Shown: positions 1-9,185 of the stretch, in pieces
How positions within the stretch are numbered: position 1 is the first letter of the stretch
How the letters are laid out: the number at the start of each line of letters is the position of its first letter
Assembly: GCF_024199845.1 (NCBI RefSeq)
Contig: NZ_JANADO010000001.1
Coordinates: 62,001 to 126,000, forward strand
DNA length: 64,000 bases
Direction of reading: 5' to 3'
Source of the DNA: Bradyrhizobium sp. CCGB12
GTDB lineage: Bacteria; Pseudomonadota; Alphaproteobacteria; Rhizobiales; Xanthobacteraceae
The notes under the pieces: model-generated
Told to the model about the DNA's origin: nothing
What the model saw: the letters and a program-made list of their open reading frames with translations, nothing else
Database searches by the model: none
Translations under genes and position numbers: made by a program

Positions 1-2
1 GC

Positions 3-737
3 AATCTGGATCCGACGGCGGCCGTCATTGCCGGTCCACCCGGCCCGGCGTCCTATTCGTCGAAGAGCTCGATCGTGGCCTACAACAATATCGGCCAGGC
101 CGTGACGCTTGACGTCTATATGTCCCACACCGCGACGGCCGCCGGCTCGGACACCTGGCAGGTCCAGGTCTATGACTCCGCGACAGGTACGTCGCTCGGC
201 GCTGCCACCACGTTCACCTTCGACACCACGGCGGCCGGCAAGGGCGCGCTGGCGGCGGCGAGTCCGACGGGCCTCACCGTGACCGTCCCGGGCGGTGCGG
301 CGCTGACCATGGACCTGTCGAACATGACGCAGGTCGGAACCGACTTCAGCTTCAAGGCCACCGTCAATGGCAGCGTCCCCGCGGCCATCGACAAGGTCGA
401 TGTCAACGAGGCCGGCCACGTGACGGCCATTCTCAAGAACGGGCAGCAGTTGACGCTCTACACGATCATGCTTGCCGACGTCGCGAGCCCCGACAATCTG
501 ACGCCCGAGCCGGGTAACGTCTATTCGACCAACATGAACTCCGGCAATGCGCAGGCCGGGAACGCCGGCGCCGGCGGGCTCGGCACGATCCAGTCCGGCG
601 CCTTGGAAGACTCCAATGTCGATCTTGCCGACGAGCTCACCGGAATGATCGAAGCGCAGCGCGGCTTCACCGCGAACTCGAAATCGTTCCAGACGGGTGC
701 CGACCTGCTCGACGTCGTCGTCAACCTGAAGCGCTGA
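3..737 (+). CDS. flgE: Flagellar hook protein FlgE, C-terminal part (5' end outside window)
   Basis: The frame is already open at base 3, so the gene enters from outside and the visible 244 residues are its C-terminal part. The start codon-like GTG at 75 is internal. The early stretch NLDPTA and the end (EAQRGFTANSKSFQTGADLL, then a short Val/Leu-rich tail) match the C-terminal signature shared by hook, rod and hook-associated proteins, which forms the inner coiled-coil tube. FlgE polymerises into the flexible hook outside the cell. It is followed 34 bp later by flgK on the same strand, as in rhizobial flagellar operons. FlgE is the best call from gene order; another axial protein is unlikely. 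Confidence 0.88.
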   Translation, partial: NLDPTAAVIAGPPGPASYSSKSSIVAYNNIGQAVTLDVYMSHTATAAGSDTWQVQVYDSATGTSLGAATTFTFDTTAAGKGALAAASPTGLTVTVPGGAALTMDLSNMTQVGTDFSFKATVNGSVPAAIDKVDVNEAGHVTAILKNGQQLTLYTIMLADVASPDNLTPEPGNVYSTNMNSGNAQAGNAGAGGLGTIQSGALEDSNVDLADELTGMIEAQRGFTANSKSFQTGADLLDVVVNLKR

Positions 738-771
738 ATCCTCGAGCGCTCATCCCGGGCAAGAGCAGATC

Positions 772-2250
772 ATGTCCCTTACCGCCGCTCTCGACTCCGC
801 TCGCGCCTCGCTCATGGCGTCGGGCATCCAGTCCTCGACGATCTCGCGCAACATCGCCGGTGCCAACGCGACCGGCTATTCGCGCAAGATCGCCGTGCTG
901 GACAATCTCCCCGGCACCGGCGTCTATGTCGCGGCGATCCAGCGCGCCGCGAGCGGAGGCCTTTTCACGAACGTTCTCACCGCGACGTCGGCGTCCGCCA
1001 AGCAGGGCGTGATCTATGACGGCCTCCAGAAGATCGCGGCCTCGACGGTGGACGATCCCGAGCTCGAGCAGTCGCCGACCGCCCAGCTCACCAAGCTGAA
1101 GCAGGCGCTCCAGCAATATGCGAACTCCACCGACAACGCGACCCTGGCGCAGGCCGCGGTGACGTCCGCCAAGGACATGGTGGCGAACCTCAACCAGGCG
1201 ACCAAGACCGTGCAGTCCGTCCGCGAGGGCGCGGACGCCGACATGGCGACGTCTGTCGCCAACATCAATCAGCTGCTCGCCCAGTTCGACAAGGTCAACA
1301 CCGCGATCGTGAAGGGGACGATCTCCGGTGACGACGTCACCGACTATCTCGACCAGCGCGACACGATCGTCTCGAAGCTGTCGCAGGAGGTCGGCGTTTC
1401 GATGTCGCTCCGCGCCAACGGCGATGCGGCGCTCTACACCGACAGCGGTGTCGTGCTGTTCGACAAGACGGCGCGGACGGTGAGCTTCGCGGCGACCAAC
1501 GTCTATACGCCCGGCACCACCGGCAATGCAGTCTATATCGACGGTGTCCCGGTGACTGGCGCAAATTCGGTGATGCCGATCAAGACGGGCAAGCTCGCGG
1601 GTCTCGCCGAATTGCGCGACAACGCCACGGTTACATACCAGAGCCAGCTCGACGAAATTGCGCGCGGCCTGATCGACGCCTTCAAGGAGAGCGATCAGTC
1701 AGCTACCCCCACGCTGGCCGACAGGCCGGGCCTCTTCACCTATCCCGGTGCGCCGGCGATGCCCGCGAGCGCCACCATTTCGGTGGGTCTCGCCGGAACG
1801 ATCAGCATCGCAGCCTCGGTCGATCCTGCGGCGGGCGGCAACCCGAACCTGCTGCGTGATGGCGCAATCAGCGGCAACGCTGCCTTCAACTACAACACCA
1901 CCGGCAATGCCGGCTTCTCCGCGCGGCTCCAGCAGCTCATCATCGAGATGGACGCGCCGCAGCCATTCGCCGTCGCGGCGCAGGCCAAGCCGAGCGGCAG
2001 CGTGATCGAGTTTGCCTCCTCCTCGGCGAGTTGGATCGAAAGCCAGCGCAAGACCGCGGACGACAGCGTCCAGTACCAGAACACGCTGCTCGACCGCAGC
2101 ACCGCGGCGCTGTCCAACGTCAACGGCGTCAACATGGACGACGAGATGTCGTTGATGCTCCAGGTCGAGCGCACCTATTCGGCATCGTCGAAGATCATTT
2201 CCACCGTCGACGAGATGTTGCAGAGCCTGCTGGCTGCCGTGGGGAACTAA
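772..2250 (+). CDS. flgK: Flagellar hook-associated protein 1, FlgK
   Basis: This 492-residue protein starts with the axial-protein motif (residues about 1-40, with SRNIAGANATGYSRK), where NxxGANATGYSR is diagnostic of the FlgE/FlgK group. It ends with a second amphipathic helix containing VNGVNMDDEMSLMLQVERTY, the typical FlgK C-terminus. FlgK is the first hook-filament junction protein; it is exported through the flagellar type III gate and joins hook to filament. Length is somewhat short compared with enterobacterial FlgK (about 550) but usual for alphaproteobacteria. flgL follows after 3 bp, so the two junction proteins are co-transcribed. Confidence 0.95.
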   Translation: MSLTAALDSARASLMASGIQSSTISRNIAGANATGYSRKIAVLDNLPGTGVYVAAIQRAASGGLFTNVLTATSASAKQGVIYDGLQKIAASTVDDPELEQSPTAQLTKLKQALQQYANSTDNATLAQAAVTSAKDMVANLNQATKTVQSVREGADADMATSVANINQLLAQFDKVNTAIVKGTISGDDVTDYLDQRDTIVSKLSQEVGVSMSLRANGDAALYTDSGVVLFDKTARTVSFAATNVYTPGTTGNAVYIDGVPVTGANSVMPIKTGKLAGLAELRDNATVTYQSQLDEIARGLIDAFKESDQSATPTLADRPGLFTYPGAPAMPASATISVGLAGTISIAASVDPAAGGNPNLLRDGAISGNAAFNYNTTGNAGFSARLQQLIIEMDAPQPFAVAAQAKPSGSVIEFASSSASWIESQRKTADDSVQYQNTLLDRSTAALSNVNGVNMDDEMSLMLQVERTYSASSKIISTVDEMLQSLLAAVGN

Positions 2251-2253
2251 GTC

Positions 2254-3300
2254 ATGATGAGCGCGAACTACATCTCGACCCTGATGCTGTCCTCGGCCTT
2301 GAGGTCCTCGATCACGAACAACCAGGCCGCCCTGAGCAAGGCCTCGAAGGAGGCGACCACCGGCCGTTTCGCCGATGTCGGCCTCGAGCTCGGCACGGGC
2401 ACGGGCCGCGACGTGAGCCTGCGCGCCGAATTCAACTTCGCCGACCAGCTCGTCGATACCAACGAGCTCGTCGCGGGCCGGCTCGACGTGACGCAGAACC
2501 GGATCACCCAGCTCGGCACGACCGCGTCGGAATTCCTCAAGAACCTGATCGCGGCCCGCGATGCCGACAGCGGTGCAAAGATCATCCTGCCGAGCGCTTC
2601 AGCGAACCTTCAGGATCTGATCGGTGCGCTCAACGTCTCCTACAATGGGGCGTACCTGTTCGGCGGCATCAATACGCAGACCGTGCCGGTCACGAACTAC
2701 ACGGCCGGCTCGGCCAGCAAGAACCAGGTCGATGCCGACTTCCTGGCGAGCTTCGGCTTCTCGCAGTCGTCGGCCAGCGTGAGCACAATCACGCCGGCGC
2801 AAATGCAGAATTTCCTCGACAACACCCTCGATAGCGAGTTCGCGAGCCCGGCCTGGAACACCAACTGGTCGTCGGCCACCGACCAGACGCTGTCGAGCCG
2901 CATCTCCACGACCGAGGTCGTCGACAGCTCCGTCAGCGCCAACCAGCCCGGCTTCCGCAAGCTGGCCGAGGCCTACACCATGCTGACCGATCTCGGCAAC
3001 ACGAGCCTGAGCAAGGATACGTTCCAGGTCGTCGTCGACAAGGCCATCAGCCTCGTCAGCGGTGCGATCAACGATCTCGCCGTGCTCGGAGGCACCGTCG
3101 GATCGATCCAGCAACGGGTCACCGGCGCAACCGAGAAGCTGAAGATCCAGAAGGACATCCTCAACGACCAGATCGTCAAGATGGAAGCGGTCGACCCGAC
3201 CGAGGCCTCGGTCCGGGTCAACACCTTGCAGACCCAGATCCAGACGGCGCTCGCGCTCACCTCGCAGCTCCAGAAGATCAGCCTCATCAACTATCTCTGA
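2254..3300 (+). CDS. flgL: Flagellar hook-associated protein 3, FlgL
   Basis: A 348-residue flagellin-like protein. The N-terminal helix (ALRSSITNNQAALSKASKEA, then TTGRFADVG) and the C-terminal helix (EASVRVNTLQTQIQTALALT) are the conserved flagellin/FlgL D0-D1 regions, while the middle is variable. FlgL is the second junction protein, sitting between FlgK and the filament. Two adjacent ATG codons (2254 and 2257) could start it; the first is used here. It lies 3 bp after flgK and 78 bp before flaF, the order found in rhizobia. Confidence 0.93.
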   Translation: MMSANYISTLMLSSALRSSITNNQAALSKASKEATTGRFADVGLELGTGTGRDVSLRAEFNFADQLVDTNELVAGRLDVTQNRITQLGTTASEFLKNLIAARDADSGAKIILPSASANLQDLIGALNVSYNGAYLFGGINTQTVPVTNYTAGSASKNQVDADFLASFGFSQSSASVSTITPAQMQNFLDNTLDSEFASPAWNTNWSSATDQTLSSRISTTEVVDSSVSANQPGFRKLAEAYTMLTDLGNTSLSKDTFQVVVDKAISLVSGAINDLAVLGGTVGSIQQRVTGATEKLKIQKDILNDQIVKMEAVDPTEASVRVNTLQTQIQTALALTSQLQKISLINYL

Positions 3301-3378
3301 GCCAAAGCTCGCCGGCAAGGCTCGCTGGCAAGGCTCGCAACCTTCGTCTTGTTATTCGGTCTCCTGTGAGTGATTCAG

Positions 3379-3723
3379 ATGACGTTTGAAGCCTATGAAG
3401 CGGTCGTCGACGAGAGCGGTCATGAGGCGCGGGGCCGCGAGCGGCAGGCGCTCAGCCTCGGCATCGACCGGCTCGAGCGGATTCAGCGAGGTGGATTCCG
3501 CCTCGAGGATCTGGTCGAGAGCCTGCTCTATGTGCGGCGGCTGTGGACGATCTTTATCGAAGATCTCTCGCACCCGGAGAACGGACTTCCGGACAAGCTG
3601 CGAGCCGACATCATCTCGATCGGCTTGTGGGTCGTCAAGGAAGCCGACCGCCTTCGCGAAGAGAAATCGAACGACGTGATGCAGCTCATCGAAATCAACC
3701 GTTTGATCCGAGACGCTCTTTGA
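3379..3723 (+). CDS. flaF: Flagellar biosynthesis regulator FlaF
   Basis: A 114-residue FlaF-family protein. The start MTFEAYEAV and the helix-rich body containing LWTIFIEDLSHPENGLPDKL and GLWVVKEADRLREEKSND are typical of FlaF. In alphaproteobacteria FlaF works against FlbT in controlling flagellin synthesis and also helps flagellin secretion. An in-frame GTG lies 9 bp upstream at 3370, but the ATG at 3379 gives the usual family N-terminus. The stop codon overlaps the flbT start by one base (TGATG), suggesting translational coupling of this regulatory pair. Confidence 0.92.
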   Translation: MTFEAYEAVVDESGHEARGRERQALSLGIDRLERIQRGGFRLEDLVESLLYVRRLWTIFIEDLSHPENGLPDKLRADIISIGLWVVKEADRLREEKSNDVMQLIEINRLIRDAL

Positions 3724-4133
3724 TGAAAATCTCCTTGCGGGCGGGTGAACGGATCTACATCAACGGTGCGGTGCTGCGCGTGGACCGCAAAGTCTCCGTC
3801 GAGCTCGTCAACGACGTGATGTTCCTGCTCGAAGGGCAGGTCATGCAGGCACCTGACGCCACCACGGCGATGCGGCAGCTCTATTTCATCGTGCAGCTGA
3901 TGCTGATGAACCCGACCGACGTCAAGGACGCATCAGTGCTCTACGCCCAGCATCACGCCGCCCTGCTGGTGGTGTGCGAGAACCGCGAGATGATCGACGG
4001 GCTTGCCGCGATCGACGAGCTGGTCGAGACGACCCGCTACTTCGAGGCGCTCAAGCGGATCCGGGCGCTGTTCCCGGTGGAGCAGGCCATCCTGGCCGGC
4101 GCCGCCACCGTTTCCCCATTCGAGGCTGCCTGA
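3723..4133 (+). CDS. flbT: Flagellin synthesis repressor/regulator FlbT
   Basis: A 136-residue FlbT-family protein starting MKISLRAGERIYINGAVLRV, the hallmark N-terminus. FlbT binds the 5' untranslated region of flagellin mRNA and adjusts its stability: in Caulobacter it represses, and in Bradyrhizobium the lateral-flagellum copy is reported to promote flagellin expression. The open frame extends further upstream, but the ATG at 3723 overlaps the flaF stop and gives the family N-terminus, so longer forms are rejected. flgD follows after 15 bp. Confidence 0.93.
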   Translation: MKISLRAGERIYINGAVLRVDRKVSVELVNDVMFLLEGQVMQAPDATTAMRQLYFIVQLMLMNPTDVKDASVLYAQHHAALLVVCENREMIDGLAAIDELVETTRYFEALKRIRALFPVEQAILAGAATVSPFEAA

Positions 4134-4148
4134 CAGCGGAGAGGCCAC

Positions 4149-4568
4149 ATGAACGTCACCAGCGCGACCGACACGACCGGCAATTCCAGTTCGACCAGTT
4201 CCACGACGACCACGTCGAGCAACAGTGTCGATTACAACACGTTTCTTCAGCTCCTCGTCGCCGAGATGAAGAACCAGGATCCGACCAATCCGATGGATAC
4301 CTCGCAATACATGAGCCAGTTCGCGCAGCTCTCGACGGTCGAGCAGGCCATGCAGACCAATTCGAAGCTCGACGCGCTGCTGTCCTCGCAGTCGCTGTCG
4401 CAGGCCAACGGGCTGATCGGGAAGACCGTCAGCTTCACCGATTCGACCGGCGCGAACTTCAGCGGCAAGGTCGTCTCCGTCTCCATCAACAGCGACGGCT
4501 CCATCGCGACCCTCGAAAACGGCACGAAAGTCGCGGTCGGCCCCGGACTCACGATCAGCCAGTCATGA
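4149..4568 (+). CDS. flgD: Flagellar hook assembly (capping) protein FlgD
   Basis: A 139-residue short-form FlgD. The diagnostic stretch is FLQLLVAEMKNQDPTNPMD followed by TSQYMSQFAQLSTVEQAMQT (residues about 36-75). FlgD is the scaffold that caps the growing hook and lets FlgE subunits insert. It carries a Ser/Thr-rich unstructured start and a small beta-rich C-terminal piece (GKTVSFTDSTGANFSGKVVS) but no extended C-terminal FnIII-type domain, as is common in rhizobia. SD-like GGAGAGG precedes the ATG. Its stop overlaps the fliQ start (ATGA). Confidence 0.95.
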   Translation: MNVTSATDTTGNSSSTSSTTTTSSNSVDYNTFLQLLVAEMKNQDPTNPMDTSQYMSQFAQLSTVEQAMQTNSKLDALLSSQSLSQANGLIGKTVSFTDSTGANFSGKVVSVSINSDGSIATLENGTKVAVGPGLTISQS

Positions 4569-4831
4569 ACGAGCGGGACGCCCTCGACATCGTCCAGGCC
4601 GCGATCTGGACCATCATCGTCGCTTCCGGGCCCGCGGTCGGGGCCGCGATGCTGGTCGGCACCGTCATTGCGCTGATCCAGGCCCTGACCCAGATTCAGG
4701 AGGTGACGCTGACCTTCGTTCCCAAGATCATCGTCATTCTCCTGGTCGTCGCCGTTTCAGGCTCGTTCATCGGCGCCCATCTCTCCACCTTCACCGAGAT
4801 GGTCTATTCGCGGATCGAGCACGGCTTCTGA
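4565..4831 (+). CDS. fliQ: Flagellar export gate protein FliQ
   Basis: An 88-residue inner-membrane protein with two hydrophobic segments (residues about 15-40 and 50-75). It starts MNERDALDIVQAAIWTII and contains IALIQALTQIQEVTLTFVPK, the FliQ/SctS signature. FliQ forms part of the FliPQR pore of the flagellar type III secretion system. The ATG at 4565 overlaps the flgD stop codon, so the two are probably translationally coupled; the longer open frame upstream is a shadow of flgD. Confidence 0.95.
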   Translation: MNERDALDIVQAAIWTIIVASGPAVGAAMLVGTVIALIQALTQIQEVTLTFVPKIIVILLVVAVSGSFIGAHLSTFTEMVYSRIEHGF

Positions 4832-4900
4832 TCGCCGCGGCCACCACCCTCGCGTAAGCTTTGCGCGGCAGATTGCGACCCGGACCTCTGCCGGTGACCC

Positions 4901-6982
4901 ATGGCCGATACGTTAGCTGCTAGCCTGCCCAGCCCGCGCCGCCTCGGGGCGGACGCCTTCTTTGCAGCCGGTATCGTGACCATGCTCACGATCCTGTTCC
5001 TGCCGATACCGCCGATCCTGATCGACCTCGGCCTTGCCTTCTCCATCGCGCTGTCGGCACTGATCCTGATGGTCGCGCTGTGGATCCAGCGGCCGCTCGA
5101 CTTCTCGGCCTTCCCGACCGTGCTGCTGATCGCGACCATCCTGCGCCTTGCGCTGAACATTGCGACAACACGCCTGATCCTGTCGCGGGGCGGGGAGGGC
5201 GAACAGGCCGCGGGCTACGTCGTTGCCGGCTTCTCCAAATTCGTCATGGGCGGCGACTTCGTCATCGGCCTGATCATCTTCGCGATCCTGGTCACGGTGA
5301 ATTTCGTCGTGATCACCAAGGGTGCGACGCGTATCGCGGAAGTCGGCGCCCGTTTCACCCTCGACGCCATCCCCGGCAAGCAGATGGCGATCGACGCGGA
5401 TCTGTCCGCCGGCCTGATCGACGACAAGGAAGCCCAGCGCCGTCGCCGCGAGCTCGAAGAGGAGAGCGCGTTCTTCGGTGCCATGGACGGTGCATCGAAA
5501 TTCGTTCGGGGCGATGCCATCGCCGGCCTGCTCATCACCGCGATCAACATTTTCGGCGGCATCATCATCGGCGTCACCCATCACGGGCTGACTTTGTCGC
5601 GTGCCGCCGACGTCTACACGAAGCTCTCCGTCGGCGACGGTCTGGTGTCGCAGATGCCGGCGCTGATCGTGTCGCTGTCGGCGGGCCTGCTGGTCTCCAA
5701 GGGCGGCACCAGGGGCTCGGCGGAGCAGGCGGTGCTGCGACAGCTCGGCGGCTATCCGCGCGCGGTGTCGGCCGCCGCGCTGATGATGTTCGTGCTCGCC
5801 TTGATGCCGGGATTGCCGATGGCGCCGTTCCTGCTGCTCGGCGGCGTCATGGCTTTCGTCGGCTACTCGCTGCCGAAGCGGCAGGCGGCGCTGAAGCAGA
5901 AGGAGGATGCGCGCAAGGCCGACGAGCGTGCCCAGGCCGAGGCCAAGGAATCGGTCAAGGAACAGCTCAAGACTGCGGAAATCGAGCTGGCGCTCGGCGG
6001 CCATCTTTCGGTCCATCTGCTGGGCTCGCGCAACGAGCTTGCGCACCGCGTCGCCAAGATCCGCAAGAAGTTCGCCAAGCAGTACGGCTTCGTGATCCCT
6101 GAGATCAAGCTCAGCGACAATCTGTCGATCGGCCTCAAGGGCTACCAGATCCGGATCCACGATACCCGCGTCGCCCATGGCGAGCTCAGGCTCGGCGAGG
6201 TACTGGTGCTGGTCGACAAGGACGGCAAGCCCGACGTCCCCGGCGAAGAGGTGATCGAGCCCGCCTTCGGTATGAAGGCGCTATGGGTGACAGAAGCCTT
6301 CACCGACGAAGTCAAGCGTCAGGGCTGCAAGCCGGTCGACAATCTGTCGGTGCTGCTCACGCATCTCAGCGAGGTGATCCGGGCGAACCTCGCCCAGCTG
6401 TTGTCCTACAAGGACATGCGCGGACTGCTCGACCGGCTCGATCCCGAATACAAGCGCCTGGTCGAGGATCTCTGTCCCTCCCAGATCTCCTATTCGGGCC
6501 TGCTGGCGATCCTGAAGATCCTGCTGGCCGAACGAGTCTCCATTCGCAACCTTCACCTCATCCTGGAGGCGATCGCCGAGATCGCGCCGCATGTGCGGCG
6601 CTCCGAGCAGGTCGCAGAGCATGTGCGGACGCGTCTTGCCCAGCAGATCTGTGGCGACCTCTCCGACAACGGCGTGCTCAACGTCGTCAGGCTCGGTAAT
6701 CGCTGGGACCTCGCTTTCCATCAGAGCCTGAAGCGCGATGCCAAGGGCGACGTCGTCGAGTTCGACGCCGATCCGCGCCTGATCGAGCAGTTCGCGACCG
6801 AGGCCAGCGCCGCAATCCGCAAGTTCACCGAGAACGGCACCAGCGTGGTGCTGGCGGTGACTCCCGAGGCTCGTCCCTATGTCCGGATGATCCTGGAGCG
6901 GGTGTTTCCGACCTTGCCGATCCTGTCGCATGTCGAGGTCGCGCGCAGCGCCGAGATCAGGGCGCTCGGAGCCGTATCGTGA
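4901..6982 (+). CDS. flhA: Flagellar export gate protein FlhA
   Basis: A 693-residue FlhA, matching the usual family length of about 690-700. About eight membrane segments fill the first 330 residues, including the FHIPEP-family stretches [13 protein letters not shown] and [19 protein letters not shown] charged linker (about 330-360) leads to the cytosolic export platform, which binds chaperone-substrate complexes. FlhA is the largest subunit of the flagellar type III export gate and couples proton flow to export. A 69 bp gap separates it from fliQ. The end overlaps the fliR start codon (GTGA). Confidence 0.97.
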   Translation: MADTLAASLPSPRRLGADAFFAAGIVTMLTILFLPIPPILIDLGLAFSIALSALILMVALWIQRPLDFSAFPTVLLIATILRLALNIATTRLILSRGGEGEQAAGYVVAGFSKFVMGGDFVIGLIIFAILVTVNFVVITKGATRIAEVGARFTLDAIPGKQMAIDADLSAGLIDDKEAQRRRRELEEESAFFGAMDGASKFVRGDAIAGLLITAINIFGGIIIGVTHHGLTLSRAADVYTKLSVGDGLVSQMPALIVSLSAGLLVSKGGTRGSAEQAVLRQLGGYPRAVSAAALMMFVLALMPGLPMAPFLLLGGVMAFVGYSLPKRQAALKQKEDARKADERAQAEAKESVKEQLKTAEIELALGGHLSVHLLGSRNELAHRVAKIRKKFAKQYGFVIPEIKLSDNLSIGLKGYQIRIHDTRVAHGELRLGEVLVLVDKDGKPDVPGEEVIEPAFGMKALWVTEAFTDEVKRQGCKPVDNLSVLLTHLSEVIRANLAQLLSYKDMRGLLDRLDPEYKRLVEDLCPSQISYSGLLAILKILLAERVSIRNLHLILEAIAEIAPHVRRSEQVAEHVRTRLAQQICGDLSDNGVLNVVRLGNRWDLAFHQSLKRDAKGDVVEFDADPRLIEQFATEASAAIRKFTENGTSVVLAVTPEARPYVRMILERVFPTLPILSHVEVARSAEIRALGAVS

Positions 6983-7731
6983 TCTCTGGTCTCGCCGACA
7001 GCGTGCTGGTGACGTTCATCGTGTTCTGCCGCATCGGTGCCTGCCTGATGCTGGTGCCCGGCTACTCCAGCGTCAACGTTCCGGCCCAGGTCCGCCTCTT
7101 CGTCGCGCTGGTCACGACGTTTGCGCTGACGCCGATCCTGATCGCCGTCCTGAAACCGCTCACGGACAACGCAGCGCCGCTGACGCTGGCGCTCTTGATT
7201 TGCTCCGAGCTCGTGGTCGGCAGCGTCATCGGGCTCGGCGGGCGCGTGTTCTTTCTCGCACTCCAGACCATGGCGACGGTGATGGCGAGTGCGATCGGGC
7301 TGAGCAACATCCCGGGTACTCCGGTCGGCGACACCGACCCGGCGCCGGCCCTGGTGCCGCTGATCATGGCGGCCGTCACCACGCTGTTCTTCATGACCGA
7401 CCAACACTGGCAGGTCCTGCGCGGCCTGATGAACTCCTACGACGTTTGGCACCCCGGCAACAGGCTCGGCGGCAGCATGGCGCTCGACCAGCTCGTCGGC
7501 CGCCTCTCGGAGGCATTCGTGCTGACGCTGCGGATCACGAGCCCCTTCATCGTCTATTCGGTTATCGTCAACCTTGCGGTCGGCCTGATCAACAAGCTGA
7601 CGCCGGCAATTCCGGTCTATTTCATCTCGGTGCCCTTCGTGCTGTTCGGCGGCTTCCTGCTGCTCTATCTCACCAGCGACGAGCTCCTGACGCAGTTCAT
7701 GCTCGGTGTCTCGTCGTGGCTCGCGGAGTGA
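6979..7731 (+). CDS. fliR: Flagellar export gate protein FliR
   Basis: A 250-residue protein with about six hydrophobic segments, close to the normal FliR length of 250-260. Typical features are the [20 protein letters not shown] start, the central [17 protein letters not shown], and the ending [17 protein letters not shown]. FliR assembles with FliP and FliQ into the export pore in the basal body centre. The start is a GTG overlapping the flhA stop. The next gene begins 6 bp later. Confidence 0.95.
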   Translation: MISGLADSVLVTFIVFCRIGACLMLVPGYSSVNVPAQVRLFVALVTTFALTPILIAVLKPLTDNAAPLTLALLICSELVVGSVIGLGGRVFFLALQTMATVMASAIGLSNIPGTPVGDTDPAPALVPLIMAAVTTLFFMTDQHWQVLRGLMNSYDVWHPGNRLGGSMALDQLVGRLSEAFVLTLRITSPFIVYSVIVNLAVGLINKLTPAIPVYFISVPFVLFGGFLLLYLTSDELLTQFMLGVSSWLAE

Positions 7732-7737
7732 TCGGCC

Positions 7738-8157
7738 ATGACGTCGCGCGCTGACAAGCTCGGCCGGATGGTCTCGCTGGTGAAGCTCCAGCTCCGGCTG
7801 TCCGAATGGCAGCTCGCGCAACTGCGACAGCAGGAGCGCAGCTTGCAGGACGAGCAGCAATGGCTGATCGGGGCCCTGAACGAAGGAAAGCCGCCAGTGG
7901 GGTCGTCGAGTGAATCGATCTCGCGACGCCTCAACAGGACGAGCGTCGGCGCCCGCGCCGTGGAGGAGCAGGCCTCGCGGCAGCTCGACCAGGTTCGCGT
8001 CGAGACCCGCCGTGTGAAACAGCTCGAGGAAGTGGCCAAGGCGGCGCTTGCGGACAAGCTTCGTGACGCTGAAAAGCGATCGCTCGAGGAAATGACGGGT
8101 ACAAGCCCAGCCGTGCGCGAGTGGACGCCGCGGTCAGCCAGCCGGAACAAGACATGA
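7738..8157 (+). CDS. Small coiled-coil flagellar-cluster protein, FliJ-like in layout
   Basis: A 139-residue charged, helix-rich soluble protein. Two long helices (about 5-50 and 70-125) are rich in Glu, Gln, Arg and Lys with heptad spacing, separated by a Ser/Gly-rich turn (GKPPVGSSSESI). No signal or membrane segment is present. Size and all-helical character resemble FliJ-type export chaperones, and the place after fliR would suit that, but I see no specific FliJ motif, so this is inference. The stop overlaps the start of the next gene (ATGA), tying it to the flagellar operon. Confidence 0.6.
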   Translation: MTSRADKLGRMVSLVKLQLRLSEWQLAQLRQQERSLQDEQQWLIGALNEGKPPVGSSSESISRRLNRTSVGARAVEEQASRQLDQVRVETRRVKQLEEVAKAALADKLRDAEKRSLEEMTGTSPAVREWTPRSASRNKT

Positions 8158-8633
8158 TCGTGACCGCGACACCCGACCTCGTCCTCGACGTCCTCGAAGC
8201 CGCCGATCCCGTGGCGCAGCGCGCGGCGACCGCGAAGCTCGATGCGCTGAAATCGGCGGACGTCGATTTCGCCGCCACGATGGAGGCGGAGGTCGGCAAG
8301 GCCAAGGCGTCGACTGCCGACCAATCCGCGGCGAAGGTTTTCGACGCGCAGTCGGGTGCGGTGAACGGCGCACCGGTGCAGGTGATCAAGGCGCCGGCCT
8401 CCGGCGAGGTGTACCGGAAGTTCGAGGCCTTCATCCTCCAGACCTTCGTCGAGACCATGCTGCCGAAGGAGTCCGAGGAGGTCTTTGGCAAAGGCACCGC
8501 CGGCGGCGTCTGGAAGTCGATGCTGGCGGAGCAGCTCGGTAGCCAGCTGGCCAAGGGCAAGGGCATTGGCATTGCCAGGCAGCTCGCCGCCGCGCAGCCG
8601 GCAGGACCGGACGCTACGGGAAAAGCCGGATGA
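8154..8633 (+). CDS. Rod-binding FlgJ N-domain-like protein
   Basis: A 159-residue protein whose second half carries the rod-binding domain found at the N-terminus of FlgJ: FEAFILQTFVETMLPKESEEVFGKG, then GGVWKSMLAEQLGSQLAKGKGIGIA (split here by short text). No muramidase domain follows, so this is the single-domain form usual in alphaproteobacteria, where a separate lytic enzyme opens the peptidoglycan. The ATG at 8154 overlaps the previous stop; an in-frame upstream GTG at 8121 would add 11 residues but loses that coupling. It should act in the periplasm as rod scaffold, although no signal peptide is evident. Confidence 0.72.
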   Translation: MIVTATPDLVLDVLEAADPVAQRAATAKLDALKSADVDFAATMEAEVGKAKASTADQSAAKVFDAQSGAVNGAPVQVIKAPASGEVYRKFEAFILQTFVETMLPKESEEVFGKGTAGGVWKSMLAEQLGSQLAKGKGIGIARQLAAAQPAGPDATGKAG

Positions 8634-8675
8634 CGATCCGGGAATGGGTGACAGACGTTGAAGGGTGAATCTCCT

Positions 8676-9185
8676 ATGCAGGCACAAGAAGGCGCAGCGG
8701 CCGTGGTGATGGAACAGCCGGTCGCGGACATCGGGGCGATGACGGAAGCAGCAGCAGGCAATGCGCTGTTGCCCGCGCTCCTGCCGAATCCCGGCGTCGA
8801 GGCGGTGATCGAGGGCACCGACGCGGCGAGATCGGACGAGATGCGCGGCCTGCTGGCGGCGATCCGCCGGCTCGAAAGCATCGTCGAGGAGGAGACGGTT
8901 GCGCTTACGACCGGAAAGAAGATCGATTTCGACGATTTCAGCGCCCGGAAGAGCCGGAGCATGCTCGAATTCGTTCGCCTGATGCGGGCACGGATGCATC
9001 TCGGTGGCGAGATCGAGATCACCGCGGAGATCCAGCGGTTGCGCGAGAAGCTGGAGCGAAATCGCTCCGTCCTCGAAATGCACTATGACGCGGTGCGCGA
9101 GGTCGCGGCCATCATCGTCAAGGCGGTCAGGGATGCCGAGTCGGACGGCACCTATACCGGCCGCGCAGCACAGGATGGAAAATGA
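8676..9185 (+). CDS. FlgN-like flagellar protein
   Basis: A 169-residue protein. After a low-complexity Ala-rich start, residues about 50-150 form long helices (MRGLLAAIRRLESIVEEETV, KSRSMLEFVRLMRARM, LREKLERNRSVLEMHY). This resembles FlgN-type chaperones, which escort the junction proteins FlgK and FlgL to the export gate. Both of those are encoded in this operon, which supports the idea but does not prove it. The ATG at 8676 is preceded by GAAGGGTG at good spacing; a TTG at 8658 is less likely. Its end overlaps the next gene by four bases. Confidence 0.55.
   Translation: MQAQEGAAAVVMEQPVADIGAMTEAAAGNALLPALLPNPGVEAVIEGTDAARSDEMRGLLAAIRRLESIVEEETVALTTGKKIDFDDFSARKSRSMLEFVRLMRARMHLGGEIEITAEIQRLREKLERNRSVLEMHYDAVREVAAIIVKAVRDAESDGTYTGRAAQDGK

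Noticed and set aside
4913..6178. 421-codon minus-strand frame opposite flhA
   Set aside because: A shadow of flhA: low-complexity charged translation and no ribosome site; flhA is unambiguous.
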